A DNA stretch of 64,000 bases from Chthoniobacterales bacterium (GCA_035274845.1 DATENU010000010.1:62001-126000), one strand, 5' to 3'. Positions 44,912-54,669 are shown, counted from the first letter of the stretch. A program made the numbers and translations. Notes: generated by a model from the sequence alone, not told the origin.

Positions 44912-45621
44912 TGAACGAAACCCTGTTCAGCCAAATCCAAAAGCTGTTCGAGCGCACTTACGCCCAGGTCGGGATCAACCTCGAGGATTGCCTGATCGAT
45001 TCGCGCCGCTGCGCGCAGCTTTCCCGCCTGGCGGGCGCGAATGCGCGCGAACTGAGCGAGCTCGCCCGGACGTTTCTTCGTCGCGCCGACGATCAGCTTT
45101 ACGTCGGGATTTATTATTCCCGGTGGCTGATCGAACAGCTCGAGCGCCACGATCCGCGCGCTGGCCTGAGCGATCGCAACATCCGGTCGCTCATCGCTTT
45201 CGTGGAAGAGATCAACCACGCTTTGCACGCGGCGTTGCAGTTCAAGAAGGGAGAGCGCGAGATCGCCTCGGAAGATTTCGCGCGCAACCTCGAGCTCCAG
45301 GCCCGCGTGGATACGTATCTGGTCCTCCTCCTTTTCGTCGCTTTTTTCCGGAAGACGCAAAAGGTTTCGCGAACCGACCGGCGTTGGCTGCGCTTTCACC
45401 TTTTCGCTTCGGAGGATCCGGGTGCGTTTCAGTCCGCCAATCTCCGGGGACGTTATCTCGAGACGACGGAACTGGCGGCGACTTACACGAACTTTCTCGA
45501 TACCCTCAACGGCATGCGGCGGCTCGATGAGATCCGCGCTTTTCGTTCTCTCGATTACGGCGCGAAGAAGCAGCGCATTCTCGCGTTGATGAATACGAAA
45601 ATCGCCGGGTTACTGGAGTAA
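44911..45621 (+). CDS. Conserved hypothetical helical protein
   Basis: A 236-residue helical protein beginning MNETLFSQIQKLFERTYAQVGINLEDCLIDSRRCAQL. It contains a hydrophobic stretch (VDTYLVLLLFVAFF) and a basic C-terminal region. No known motif was recognised. The ATG at 44911 abuts an inverted palindromic repeat and therefore has no normal ribosome site; upstream in-frame residues would be repeat-encoded. It lies downstream of another helical unknown gene. Confidence 0.65.
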   Translation: MNETLFSQIQKLFERTYAQVGINLEDCLIDSRRCAQLSRLAGANARELSELARTFLRRADDQLYVGIYYSRWLIEQLERHDPRAGLSDRNIRSLIAFVEEINHALHAALQFKKGEREIASEDFARNLELQARVDTYLVLLLFVAFFRKTQKVSRTDRRWLRFHLFASEDPGAFQSANLRGRYLETTELAATYTNFLDTLNGMRRLDEIRAFRSLDYGAKKQRILALMNTKIAGLLE

Positions 45622-45702
45622 TCAGCGACGCGCGCGCGCTTTTTCCGCGCGAAAATCATTTCCGATTTGTGAAACGAAGCTCTGTCCGTTACTAATCAAA
45701 GC

Positions 45703-46557
45703 GTGTTCACCTTGACCATGCTCGGCAGCGGCAGCGCCGGAAACGCCGCCCTCGTCGCCACCGATCATTGCCGTCTCCTGGTCGACGGCGGATTGAGCGC
45801 CCGCCAGATCGTCCTGCGCCTTGCCCAATGCGGAATCACCCCCGCGCAACTCGATGGTGTCCTCCTCACCCACGAGCATGGCGATCACGTTTGTGGTCTC
45901 GAAGTGCTCTGCCGGAAATTTCATGTCCCGATCTATTGCAATTCGCTCACCGCCGAAGCAGTCCGGTGCGGTTCGCTGGGCGAACACCGGAACTGGCGGC
46001 TTTTCCAGACCGGCGCGGAATTCACCATCTGCGATATCCATGTCCAAACTTTTGCCGTCCCGCACGATGCGGTCGACCCGGTCGGGTACGCATTCCACTC
46101 CGGTGAAAGCTCGCTCGGGTTCATTACCGATCTCGGTTACGCGACCAAGATGGTGGTCGAACGGTTGCGCAAAGTGCACACCCTCGTGATCGAGACCAAC
46201 CATGACGAGAAGCTGTTGCAGGACGATCCGCATCGGCCCTGGCCGGTGAAACAACGGATCCAGTCGCGCCACGGTCATCTTTCGAATAAGGCGGCCGCCA
46301 CCGTCATCGAACAGTTGTTGAGCGGGAAACTCGAACGGGTCGTGCTCGGCCACCTCAGCCGGGATTGCAACACACCCGAACTGGCGGCCGGCGCGATCCG
46401 CGCCATGCTCGCGGAGCGCGGACGAAACGACGTCGAAGTGCATTGCGCCGCGCAGACTGAAATCAGTGTCCGGTTCCGGATCGGCGAAACCAAGGGGCGC
46501 GCATTCCAGCCGACGTTCGAAAACATTTTCTTCGAAACCAAGGCCATCGCTGTCTAG
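45703..46557 (+). CDS. MBL-fold metallo-hydrolase (YycJ/WalJ-like)
   Basis: A 284-residue protein with a GTG start. The head FTLTMLGSGSAGNAALVATDHCRLLVDGGLSARQI is typical of the YycJ/WalJ branch, and LLTHEHGDHVCGLEVL is the HxHxDH zinc motif. FITDLGY gives the bridging Asp, and LGHLSRDCNTPELA the last His. These are DNA-processing exonuclease-like or unknown phosphodiesterase-type hydrolases in the cytoplasm. The stop is 1 base from the palindrome carrying the next start codon. Confidence 0.88.
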   Translation: MFTLTMLGSGSAGNAALVATDHCRLLVDGGLSARQIVLRLAQCGITPAQLDGVLLTHEHGDHVCGLEVLCRKFHVPIYCNSLTAEAVRCGSLGEHRNWRLFQTGAEFTICDIHVQTFAVPHDAVDPVGYAFHSGESSLGFITDLGYATKMVVERLRKVHTLVIETNHDEKLLQDDPHRPWPVKQRIQSRHGHLSNKAAATVIEQLLSGKLERVVLGHLSRDCNTPELAAGAIRAMLAERGRNDVEVHCAAQTEISVRFRIGETKGRAFQPTFENIFFETKAIAV

Positions 46558-46558
46558 G

Positions 46559-46576
46559 GGCGGTTTCATGACCGCC
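46559..46576. repeat. GGCGGTTT palindrome supplying a start codon
   Basis: GGCGGT-TTCATG-ACCGCC: the loop holds the ATG (46568) of the acetyltransferase. It belongs to the same family as 36445-36462 and 60924-60943. Confidence 0.55.
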
Positions 46577-47128
46577 GCCGTTGCAGATCAAAGGCCGGTC
46601 GACGGTCACCGCGCGCCGCTCCAGGACGTGATCATCCGCGATGCGGCGGAAACGGATCTCCCCGCGATTGTCGAAATCTACAACGCCGCCATCCGCGGCC
46701 GGATTGCCACCGCGCAGCTCGAGGAAGTTTCGGTCGAACAACAGCTGCCGTGGTTTCGCGAGCATTCGTCCGGCACCCATCCGTTGTGGATCGCGGAGAA
46801 GAATGGTCGCGTGGCCGGTTGGCTCAGCTTCCAACCGTTCAAGAAACGAAGCGCTTACCGCGGCACTGCGGAAATCGGCGTCTACGTGCACGAGCAATTC
46901 CGTCGCGCCGGCGTGGGGCGGATTCTTCTCGAGTTGGCCATCGCGCGGGCGCCCAGCCTGGCCTTGAGCGCGCTGGTCGGGAGCATTTTCGCCCACAATG
47001 AGGCAAGCCTGCGTCTCTTCGAACAAGCCGGCTTCGAACGCTGGGGAGTTCTGCCGCGGGTCGCAAAAGTGGACAGCGTCGAACACGACGTCGTGATCAT
47101 GGGTCGCTATCTTGGCCCGCTGATTTAA
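46568..47128 (+). CDS. GNAT acetyltransferase (phosphinothricin/methionine-sulfone type)
   Basis: A 186-residue protein from the ATG at 46568, with ~20 extra N-terminal residues before the domain. It resembles the Pat/MnaT branch: VIIRDAAETDLPAIVEIYNAAI, GWLSFQPFKKRSAYRGTAEIGVYVHEQFRRAGVGRILLE (acetyl-CoA loop R-RAGVG) and SIFAHNEASLRLFEQAGFERWG. It would N-acetylate small amine substrates such as amino-acid sulfones or herbicide-like compounds. It starts 10 bases after the MBL gene. Confidence 0.88.
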   Translation: MTAAVADQRPVDGHRAPLQDVIIRDAAETDLPAIVEIYNAAIRGRIATAQLEEVSVEQQLPWFREHSSGTHPLWIAEKNGRVAGWLSFQPFKKRSAYRGTAEIGVYVHEQFRRAGVGRILLELAIARAPSLALSALVGSIFAHNEASLRLFEQAGFERWGVLPRVAKVDSVEHDVVIMGRYLGPLI

Positions 47129-47143
47129 GACAAAGGGCGCCCC

Positions 47144-49186
47144 ATGGATCCGCGTAATTTCTTTTCCGAACTGAGGCGGCGGAACGTTTACAAGGCCGCC
47201 GTCGGGTACGCCGCCGTCGGCTGGCTCGTCATCCAGGTGGCAACATCGACCTTTCCGGTCTTGCAAATCCCGGCCTGGGCAATGCGGCTCGTCGTCGTTC
47301 TCGTGTTGCTTGGGTTCCCGATTGCGCTGGTCCTCGCCTGGGCCTTCGAAATGACTCCCGAGGGAATAAAACGAACCGTCAGCGTCGGCGGCCAGGGCGT
47401 TCCCGCCCGGAAGCGCCTTGGATGGATCGTGCCGATCATTGTCGTCCTTGCAATCGTCGCCTGGCTTTTCCTTGGCGGCCCGAATTTGCGTCAAAGATTC
47501 TTCGGAATGACCGGTCCGGAGCAGCGCGGGGAGACCGGCGGCAAATCAATCGCCGTTCTGCCGTTCGCGTCGTTGAGCGAAGACAAGGCCAATGCTTATT
47601 TCGCGGAAGGAATCCAGGACGAAATCCTGACGCGGCTCGCCAACATCGGTGAGCTCAAGGTGATCTCGCGCACTTCCACCTTACGCTACAAAAGCACGCC
47701 GGAAAATCTGACGGCGATCGCGAAGGAACTTGGTGTCGCGCATATTCTCGAGGGAAGTGTCCAAAAGTCCGGCGACCGCGTCCGGATCAACGTGCAATTG
47801 ATCAACGCGGAGACCGACACCCATCTCTGGGCCGAAACTTTCGATCGCACCGTTACCGATCTTTTCGCGGTGGAAAGCGAGGTCGCCCAACGCGTCGCCG
47901 ATTCGTTGCGGGCGAAATTGACCGGCCTGGAAAAGGTGGCCATCGCGACGAAAGCAACGGAAAACCCGGCGGCCTACGATGCCTATCTCCGCGGGCTCGC
48001 CGTCGTGGCGAGCAATCGGGAGAGTGTCGAAGCCTTTACGAGCGCGGCGGACTACTTCGACGCGGCGGTCCGCCTCGATCCGAAGTTCGCCCAGGCCTGG
48101 GCCCGCGCTTCGGTCGCGCACAGCCGCATGTATTGGGCCAGCTACGACCGCACCCCGGCGCGCGTGGAAAAAGCGAAGCTGGCCGCGGAGAAAGCGCGCG
48201 AGTTGGCGCCCGGCACGGGCGAAACCTTCCTGGCGAGCGGCTATTTCGAATACATGATCTCACGCGATTACGACGCGGCCGCAGCCGCTTTCAAGGAAGC
48301 GCTGGCCCGCCTGCCGAATAACACGGACACGCTCGTGGCCCTTAGCCTCATCGAACGCCGAAAAGCGCTCTGGGCAGAGGCGGTCGCGCATCAGGAACAG
48401 GCGGCGCGGCTCGATCCCCAGAGTGTCCCGGTGCTTTCCCAACTCGGCATTACTTATTTCGCCCTGAAACGGTTCGCGGATGCGCACACGATCGTCGACC
48501 GGCTTCTCGGCCTTGCCCCGGAAAACCCGCAGGTTCTCGCCGGGCTCGCACGGCTCAACCTGGCGGAGGGAAACCTGGAAGCGGCCGAAAAGGCGATGCG
48601 TTCCGTGCCGCCATCACCGAGCACCGATTACATCTTCGAGATTCAATTGCGGCTCCCCTTGATTGCGGGCCTGCACGCCGAGGCAATCAAATTGATCGAA
48701 AATGCATTCGCCCACCCCCCGGCGCCGGCCGGCTTTTTCGCGGGCAAATATCGCTATCAACTCGGCTTCGCCAAGGAACTGGCGGGCGATGCGACGGGGG
48801 CGCGCGCTGCTTATGAAACTGCTCGCGCGGAACTCATGAAAGTTCTCGAAGCGCAGCCCGCCTCCGCCGAAGCCCATTTGTATCTGGCCTTAGCCCTGGC
48901 CGGGCTGGGAGAGAAAGACCCGGCCTTTTCCGCGGCGCAAAAAGCGATCGCGCTTCGGCCCTCGGTCGATGCCGTGGTTGGCGCTTCGTTCGACGAAGCG
49001 TTCGCGCGGGTCAAAGCGCGTTTCGGTGAAAACGACGCGGCGATCGCCGATTTGCGGCGCCTGCTTTCGACGAAATACATCGGACCAGAGCAGATCGTCT
49101 TAACGCCCGCTTTGCTCCGGCTCGACCCCGCCTGGATACCGCTGCGAAACGATCCGCGGTTCCAGGAACTTCTTTCGGAGAAATAA
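47144..49186 (+). CDS. TolB/FlgO-type plus TPR membrane protein
   Basis: A 680-residue protein. The N-terminus MDPRNFFSELRRRNVYKAAVGYAAVGWLVIQVA has the first of two or three membrane segments. IAVLPFASLSEDKANAYFAEGIQDEILTRLANIGELKVISRTST and AHILEGSVQKSGDRVRINVQLINAETDTHLWAETFDR form the TolB-N/FlgO-like domain (residues ~140-260). TPR units follow to the end. Such architectures often sit behind adenylate cyclase or DNA-binding domains; neither is present here. Probably an inner-membrane sensor or assembly scaffold. It starts 15 bases after the acetyltransferase. Confidence 0.85.
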   Translation: MDPRNFFSELRRRNVYKAAVGYAAVGWLVIQVATSTFPVLQIPAWAMRLVVVLVLLGFPIALVLAWAFEMTPEGIKRTVSVGGQGVPARKRLGWIVPIIVVLAIVAWLFLGGPNLRQRFFGMTGPEQRGETGGKSIAVLPFASLSEDKANAYFAEGIQDEILTRLANIGELKVISRTSTLRYKSTPENLTAIAKELGVAHILEGSVQKSGDRVRINVQLINAETDTHLWAETFDRTVTDLFAVESEVAQRVADSLRAKLTGLEKVAIATKATENPAAYDAYLRGLAVVASNRESVEAFTSAADYFDAAVRLDPKFAQAWARASVAHSRMYWASYDRTPARVEKAKLAAEKARELAPGTGETFLASGYFEYMISRDYDAAAAAFKEALARLPNNTDTLVALSLIERRKALWAEAVAHQEQAARLDPQSVPVLSQLGITYFALKRFADAHTIVDRLLGLAPENPQVLAGLARLNLAEGNLEAAEKAMRSVPPSPSTDYIFEIQLRLPLIAGLHAEAIKLIENAFAHPPAPAGFFAGKYRYQLGFAKELAGDATGARAAYETARAELMKVLEAQPASAEAHLYLALALAGLGEKDPAFSAAQKAIALRPSVDAVVGASFDEAFARVKARFGENDAAIADLRRLLSTKYIGPEQIVLTPALLRLDPAWIPLRNDPRFQELLSEK

Positions 49187-49232
49187 CCGTGAGCTGGGGC
49201 GGCCAGGGTCTGGGGAGCAGGACGGATTTGAA

Positions 49233-49655
49233 TTAGTCGGCTTTCAGCTCGGTAACCCAGCTTTCCCGGCGGGTTTTCCATTCCTCGTCGACCGCGCGCC
49301 AGCGGACGTTCGCTTCGAATTCCAGCAACAGTTTGGCTACCGCCTTGTCCGTGATTGCGCCTTTGCAGTCGTTGACCCAGCCGGCCCTTCGGTCGCGCCA
49401 GGCTGTATCCACCGCTTTCCACTTCACGTTCTGTTCCAGCTTCAGCATCTGAGCCGCGACACAGGCCGCTTCGTCACAGGCCGCCGTAGCTCGGACCCAG
49501 TCTGGCCGCAGGCCTTTCCAGGCCTCGTCCACCGCGCTCCATTTGATGTGAGATTCGAGGTCGGCGAGCGCCTGCCCGATTGAACTTGCCGCCGCGGCAC
49601 TGGCCGTCAGCACGGCGATGGTCATCGCCACCAACAGAGTTACGAGATGTTTCAT
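49233..49655 (-). CDS. Secreted small protein with three internal repeats
   Basis: A 140-residue protein with a signal peptide (LVTLLVAMTIAVLTASAAAA). Three units of about 35-38 residues follow the pattern LE.NVKW.AVD.AW..RR..WV: LESHIKWSAVDEAWKGLRPDWV, LEQNVKWKAVDTAWRDRRAGWV, and FEANVRWRAVDEEWKTRRESWV. It has two Cys pairs (CDEAACVA and a single C later). I know no family name. It lies next to another small secreted protein in the same orientation. Confidence 0.75.
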   Translation of the reverse strand: MKHLVTLLVAMTIAVLTASAAAASSIGQALADLESHIKWSAVDEAWKGLRPDWVRATAACDEAACVAAQMLKLEQNVKWKAVDTAWRDRRAGWVNDCKGAITDKAVAKLLLEFEANVRWRAVDEEWKTRRESWVTELKAD

Positions 49656-49692
49656 GGGAATTAGGGTTTTGATTTTAGGGAATTGAATTCGT

Positions 49693-50226
49693 TTAAGCTT
49701 TCGGCCCGGCGCCTTTCGCGGCTTCTGAAACCATTTTCTTGAACGCCTCGGTTGATTCTTTCACGACGGCATTCGGGCCGGTCATTTTTATGAAAACATT
49801 GCCGTCCACGCTTTCCAGGATGGCGCCGCACAGCGCGTAAGCCTCCATCGGGGTGGTGGGTCCACCGGGCATGCCGCTGCTAAACGTTCCCTCGGTCATG
49901 GCGAAAGTGATTTTCACCGCCCCGACCTGGGCCTGCTCGGTGATGTGTTTGTCATCGCTGCCGGGGAACTGGGCGAACCACCGGGCGACGTTGTCCGCCG
50001 CTGAACCGCCTTCGCTGCCGCCAAACTGGAAGAACGTCACCTCCGCTTTCGCAGGACCGCGGGCGATCTCGAGCTGCGCTTTCCGCATCGGCGACGACGG
50101 CGTCACCTGTCTCCAGCCTTCGGGCACGACAAAGCTGAACGCTCCGATCTTGATCGGGCCGGAAGCGGGTTCCGCGCAGAACGCGGTGGCAGCGGCAAAG
50201 AGGAAGGCGAACAGGGCTGTTTTCAT
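49693..50226 (-). CDS. Secreted protein of unknown function
   Basis: A 177-residue protein with a signal peptide (ALFAFLFAAATAFCA). The body (IKIGAFSFVVPEGWRQVTPSSPMRKAQLEIARGPAKAEVTFFQFGGSEGG, then VKITFAMTEGTFSSGMPGG) resembles PsbP-like or lipoprotein-like beta domains seen in many secreted proteins of planctomycetes and verrucomicrobia, but I cannot name a family. It is divergent from the large propeller gene at 50358. Confidence 0.72.
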   Translation of the reverse strand: MKTALFAFLFAAATAFCAEPASGPIKIGAFSFVVPEGWRQVTPSSPMRKAQLEIARGPAKAEVTFFQFGGSEGGSAADNVARWFAQFPGSDDKHITEQAQVGAVKITFAMTEGTFSSGMPGGPTTPMEAYALCGAILESVDGNVFIKMTGPNAVVKESTEAFKKMVSEAAKGAGPKA

Positions 50227-50357
50227 ACGGAAGATTTAGCGAAAGGCGGGCGCGCCTGAAAGGATAATGGGATGCGCCCACCTCCGCCGGCAAGGTAACA
50301 ACTCCGTTACATTTCACTGCTCGCGCGTGCTTAGTCGGCTCCCTATTTTCCGCGGGT

Positions 50358-53300
50358 ATGACGAAGCCAAAGAGAACCACGTGGCCCCTCATCGGTGCAG
50401 CAATCACTCTCGCCCTTTGTCCGTTGATCTGGGTGTCGGTTTCCAAATCCCGAGCTGCGACCCCTTCCCGCCCGCAACTTTCGGCTCCGTTCACCATGCA
50501 GGTCCTTTCCACCAGCGCCGAAGCGCCGCTGGCATTGCGTTTCTTCACGACCGCGGTCAAAGCGGATTCGCGGGGCCGCGTCATCACCGGACCGACCAGC
50601 GATCCGGTGAAGGAAATCGTGGGGCCCGAAGCGGCCGGAGAACGCGGCGGAATGCAGCGGTTCACCAAGATCATGTTCGGCGCGGATTATATTAACGGCC
50701 GGCCCGATCCCGGCACCCGAATCGATCCGAATAATCCGCAGGTCCACAGTGGCAGTCAGCTCTGGCCGAATCGCGAGCAGCCGTTCCGGAGTCAACCTCG
50801 CTCCATCGCTTTGACTCCCGACGGGACTAAACTTTACGTCGCACTGCCTGGCCGCGAAGGATATCCCGACTGGCGGGTTTCCGTGGTCGATACCGCCACC
50901 CGCCGCGTGCTGAAGTGGATCGATCTGCGGCCGCCCGGAGTGGCCGCCGGTCTGCGCCCGATCAGCGTGAAAATCTCTCCGCTCAACCCGGCGATTTATC
51001 CGCGGCCTTACGCCGTTGTCCTGAATCAATATGGCAATTTCGCCTCGGTCATCGACACCGGCACCGATACCGTCCTCGGCGATTTTCCCACCGGCACCTA
51101 CGGAGAGAAAGCGATCTTCAACAGCAACGGAACCCGGCTCTACCTGACGGACCGGTTCAAGGATCAGGTGCGCGCTTTTCGCATCGATGCGGGTCCGCGG
51201 TTTACTCAAATCGCCGAGATCCCAACGGGAATGACGGAGCTTGAGCGAGCGAATCCGCGTGATCTGGATTTGAGCGCGGATGGACGGACCCTTTACGTGG
51301 CGAACACGCTCGGGCACACCATCGCCGCGATCAATGTCGCGAACGACGCCAACACGCTGATCGGCAACCTGAACGTGGGCGGTCTGGCCACGGACGTAAA
51401 GATCAGTGGTCGCTGGGGGATCGTGTCCGGCCAGGAAACAAACACGGTGCTGAATGAGAAAGAGACCGGACATGGAGTGCCGACCATCGTGAACGGCGTG
51501 GCCATCAGAAATAATGGCCAGCCCCTTGGCTACACGCCGGTGATGAGCGATGCGACCAAGGCGACAACGTTCGACGACATCGGCAGCGAGCTAAACATCT
51601 TCGATACCCAGACGAACCGGTTTATCTTTCGCTACGTCGACAAGGGCCGGGATTTCTCGCAGCTCGTCACTCCCGGGCAAATCGTGGACCTGCACGACCA
51701 TACCGAGGCGCAGAAGATCATTCGCGGAAGCGGGCCGGAACAGATGACGGTCAGAAACGGACTGCTTTTCGTCACCATGATCCACTCGGACAAGGTCGAA
51801 GTTTTTCGGATCAATCAAGCCCCGGCGGATGTGTCCGGAATTCTAACGCCGCTCGGATTCGAGTTCACCGGTGGCATTACCCCGGAAGGCATTGAAGTCT
51901 CTCCTGATGGCCGGACGGTTTACGCGGCCCATTTGCAGACGGAGGACATTTCCTTTCTGAGCGTGGACCAAAACGGGGTCCTTTCTCGCCAGGGTTATCT
52001 GGCGGTCGGGGTTACGCCAAGCACCCCTGACCCATCGAGGGGCGGGAATGGCTCCGGATTATTCGCGACCGATGAAGAAGTGGGGCTGCGCTGGTTCTTC
52101 TCTTCTGCGTATGCCGATGACGGACCGGTCGCCGGCGTGACTCCCGGCGGGTTCGACGCGCAAAAATCCTGCGGCTTTTGTCATTGGGATGGCCGGCAGG
52201 ATGGCTGCCAATGGAATGTGGCCGCGAACGCGGTGGGCGGCGTCAAAGTTTGCCCGCAAAACAAAGACATCTCCGATAACTGGCCGGAATGGTACGAGGG
52301 TTTGAATAACGATTTCATGGCCTACGCCTCGGCTTGCAATGGCGAAGTGCTGCTCGGTGAACGCGCGCCCACTCCGCTTTTCCCGCAGACCGACATGGCG
52401 GAGCGGATGCACGCGCGGGAGGATTATGTTTTGCGCAAGACAGAAGAGAACTCGCGGGCAATCGGCCGGCCGGAGTTGAATGGAAAGGCTTTCAAGGTCG
52501 GTTACAACGAACTGGCATACCTCCAAATTCTCTGGTCGCAGAACGAAACCCGGCTCTTCCCGAATCCTCTTGCGCAAGTTCCGAGCTCTTCGGAGGCGGC
52601 GAAAGTCGAGCGGGGCCGGCAGATCTTTACCGGCAAAGTCTCACAGGGCGGCGCCGGCTGCGCGGATTGCCATCACAACGGGAACAAATTTACGAACGGG
52701 ATCCTGGACGACACTTTCCAGGACTACAACATTCATGAACCGGGCGTGATCAGCGAAGATACCGTGGACGGGGAAGGCCCTTTCTTCCGGCCTGGCAACG
52801 ATTACTTTTTCGAACCGTTCGCGCCACCCCAGGATGTCGGGACGCCGCAGAATTTCAGCAGCCGGAACACCAAACATCTCCGCGCGGTTTGGGATGCGGT
52901 CCCGAAATATTTGCACTACGGCGCGGCCCACACGCTGCGTGAAGTTTTGCTCACGCCAGATTCGCCTCTGCTCGCGCCCGGTGAACGCGGCTTTAATTTC
53001 CGGACTGTCCGGACCGATCACAGCCGGCCAACGGCAACCAGCTTCCTCGGCGGGCCCGCGGTGGTCCTGCCCACCCAGGTCCCGATCAGCTTCGCCGATA
53101 GCTCGGGCGCCCTGGCCGGCGATGCCAAAGGAGAGATCCTGGTCAGCCTCGACAGTCCCTTTGTCACAAACCCGGATGGTCGTGCGCAGATCGATCAACT
53201 GGGAACGAGCAATCTCATCCCGCTCGTGACCGGTGGACAGATCAATCCCGCGCTGGCCGCGAACAACATCCAGGTGATCAAGGACACCCACGGAAAGACT

Positions 53301-54611
53301 TCCCATTTGTCGGCGAACGATTTGGACGCGCTGATTCTCTATTTGAAATCGTTGGATCGGGCCACGGCTGGCGCGACGATCATCGTTCCGCCAGAGCCGC
53401 CTTCGCCGACGCCAAGCCCTTCCGCAACGGCCTCTCCGTCACCGAGCCCAACCGCAAGCCCTTCTCCCAGCGCCACGGTGAGTCCCTCTCCCAGTGCGAC
53501 TGCCAGTCCTTCTCCCAGTGCAACTGCAAGTCCTTCTCCCAGCCCGAGCGCAAGTCCCTCCCCGAGTGCAACGGCGAGCCCTTCTCCAAGTGCGACGGTG
53601 AGTCCTTCTCCGAGCGCAACCGCGAGTCCTTCGCCAAGTGCAACGGTGAGTCCTTCTCCGAGCGCAACCGCGAGTCCTTCGCCAAGCGTTACGGTGAGTC
53701 CCTCTCCGAGTGCAACCGCCAGTCCTTCCCCAAGTGCAACCGCCAGTCCTTCCCCAAGTGCAACCGCGAGCCCTTCACCCAGCGCAACGGTAAGTCCTTC
53801 TCCCAGCACATCGCCCTCTCCCGGGTCGCGAAAAACGCAGGCCCTGAACATCTCGACCCGCATGCGGGTCCAGACCGGCGACAAAGTTATGATCGGCGGA
53901 TTCATCATTACCGGCAGCGCGTCGAAGAATGTGGCTATTCGCGCGCTCGGTCCGTCCCTGCGACAAGCCGGCCTGGTTGATGTCCTGAATGATCCTATTC
54001 TCGAGTTGCGAGGAAGCGACGGAAGCCTCCTTAGCGAAAATGATAATTGGAAGGACGACTCGGCGGCCGCGAGCCAGCTCCAGGCCAGGGGCTTCGCTCT
54101 CCAGAATGATCTCGAGTCCGCGATCGTCGCGACGCTCGCCCCCGGCGCCTACACTGCCACCTTGCGCGGCAAGAACGAAACGACCGGCAACGCTTTGGTC
54201 GAGGTCTACGATCTCGACCAGGGCGCTAATTGCGAGCTGGCCAATATCAGCACGCGCGGCTCCGTCCAGGCTGGGGACTCGGTCATGATCGGCGGTTTTA
54301 TTCTGGGCGGCCAGGATAGGGCCAAAATCCTGATCCGCGCGCTGGGACCATCGCTCGCGGAGTTCGGTGTCGCGGAAACACTTTCCAATCCCGCCCTTGA
54401 GTTGCGCGACGCGAACGGCGCGGTCCTGCAGCGGAACCAGAACTGGCGGGAGACCCAGGAAACAGCGATTCGCGCCACCGGATTGCCACCGGGCCGCGAC
54501 GCGGAAGCAGCGATGGTGGCCGACCTGACGCCGGGCGCTTACACCGCAATCGTTTCCGGCGAAGACGGCGGCGGGGGCGTCGCACTCGTGGAAATCTTTA
54601 ACCTGCCTTGA
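50358..54611 (+). CDS. Giant secreted beta-propeller / di-heme protein with Pro-Ser linker and paired C-terminal repeats
   Basis: A 1417-residue protein. The N-terminal signal (TWPLIGAAITLALCPLIWV) is followed by a YVTN/YncE-like propeller (residues ~150-590; for example LDLSADGRTLYVANTLGHTIAAINV). Two CxxCH heme motifs are at C605-G-F-C608-H609 and C768-A-D-C771-H772, in a cytochrome-peroxidase-like part (QIFTGKVSQGGAGCADCHHNGNKFT). A low-complexity linker of about 16 SPSPSATA/V octapeptides spans ~1010-1152. Two ~130-residue repeats follow (starts ~1162 and ~1293; both NISTR..VQ.GD.VMIGGFI, IRALGPSL, and GAYTA.). It is probably anchored or secreted outside the cell and redox-active. The CcsA gene next door would help attach its hemes. 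Confidence 0.82.
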   Translation: MTKPKRTTWPLIGAAITLALCPLIWVSVSKSRAATPSRPQLSAPFTMQVLSTSAEAPLALRFFTTAVKADSRGRVITGPTSDPVKEIVGPEAAGERGGMQRFTKIMFGADYINGRPDPGTRIDPNNPQVHSGSQLWPNREQPFRSQPRSIALTPDGTKLYVALPGREGYPDWRVSVVDTATRRVLKWIDLRPPGVAAGLRPISVKISPLNPAIYPRPYAVVLNQYGNFASVIDTGTDTVLGDFPTGTYGEKAIFNSNGTRLYLTDRFKDQVRAFRIDAGPRFTQIAEIPTGMTELERANPRDLDLSADGRTLYVANTLGHTIAAINVANDANTLIGNLNVGGLATDVKISGRWGIVSGQETNTVLNEKETGHGVPTIVNGVAIRNNGQPLGYTPVMSDATKATTFDDIGSELNIFDTQTNRFIFRYVDKGRDFSQLVTPGQIVDLHDHTEAQKIIRGSGPEQMTVRNGLLFVTMIHSDKVEVFRINQAPADVSGILTPLGFEFTGGITPEGIEVSPDGRTVYAAHLQTEDISFLSVDQNGVLSRQGYLAVGVTPSTPDPSRGGNGSGLFATDEEVGLRWFFSSAYADDGPVAGVTPGGFDAQKSCGFCHWDGRQDGCQWNVAANAVGGVKVCPQNKDISDNWPEWYEGLNNDFMAYASACNGEVLLGERAPTPLFPQTDMAERMHAREDYVLRKTEENSRAIGRPELNGKAFKVGYNELAYLQILWSQNETRLFPNPLAQVPSSSEAAKVERGRQIFTGKVSQGGAGCADCHHNGNKFTNGILDDTFQDYNIHEPGVISEDTVDGEGPFFRPGNDYFFEPFAPPQDVGTPQNFSSRNTKHLRAVWDAVPKYLHYGAAHTLREVLLTPDSPLLAPGERGFNFRTVRTDHSRPTATSFLGGPAVVLPTQVPISFADSSGALAGDAKGEILVSLDSPFVTNPDGRAQIDQLGTSNLIPLVTGGQINPALAANNIQVIKDTHGKTSHLSANDLDALILYLKSLDRATAGATIIVPPEPPSPTPSPSATASPSPSPTASPSPSATVSPSPSATASPSPSATASPSPSPSASPSPSATASPSPSATVSPSPSATASPSPSATVSPSPSATASPSPSVTVSPSPSATASPSPSATASPSPSATASPSPSATVSPSPSTSPSPGSRKTQALNISTRMRVQTGDKVMIGGFIITGSASKNVAIRALGPSLRQAGLVDVLNDPILELRGSDGSLLSENDNWKDDSAAASQLQARGFALQNDLESAIVATLAPGAYTATLRGKNETTGNALVEVYDLDQGANCELANISTRGSVQAGDSVMIGGFILGGQDRAKILIRALGPSLAEFGVAETLSNPALELRDANGAVLQRNQNWRETQETAIRATGLPPGRDAEAAMVADLTPGAYTAIVSGEDGGGGVALVEIFNLP
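53397..53820 (+). repeat. Tandem 24-bp repeats encoding SPSPSATA linker
   Basis: About 16 imperfect 24-base units (AGTCCTTCTCCAAGTGCAAC-like) encode an octapeptide Pro/Ser repeat. Third-position changes between units show the array has been kept for its protein sequence. Not a CRISPR: the units abut without spacers and keep the reading frame. Confidence 0.85.
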
Positions 54612-54669
54612 CGGAGCGCGGGGCTTGGCCGTTGTGGAACGACCGCTCCTTCGATACAGTGCCTCCGTG

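Noticed and set aside
53397..53820. CRISPR-like tandem repeats
   Set aside because: Units are 24 bases, directly adjacent without spacers, keep one reading frame and encode a Pro/Ser linker.
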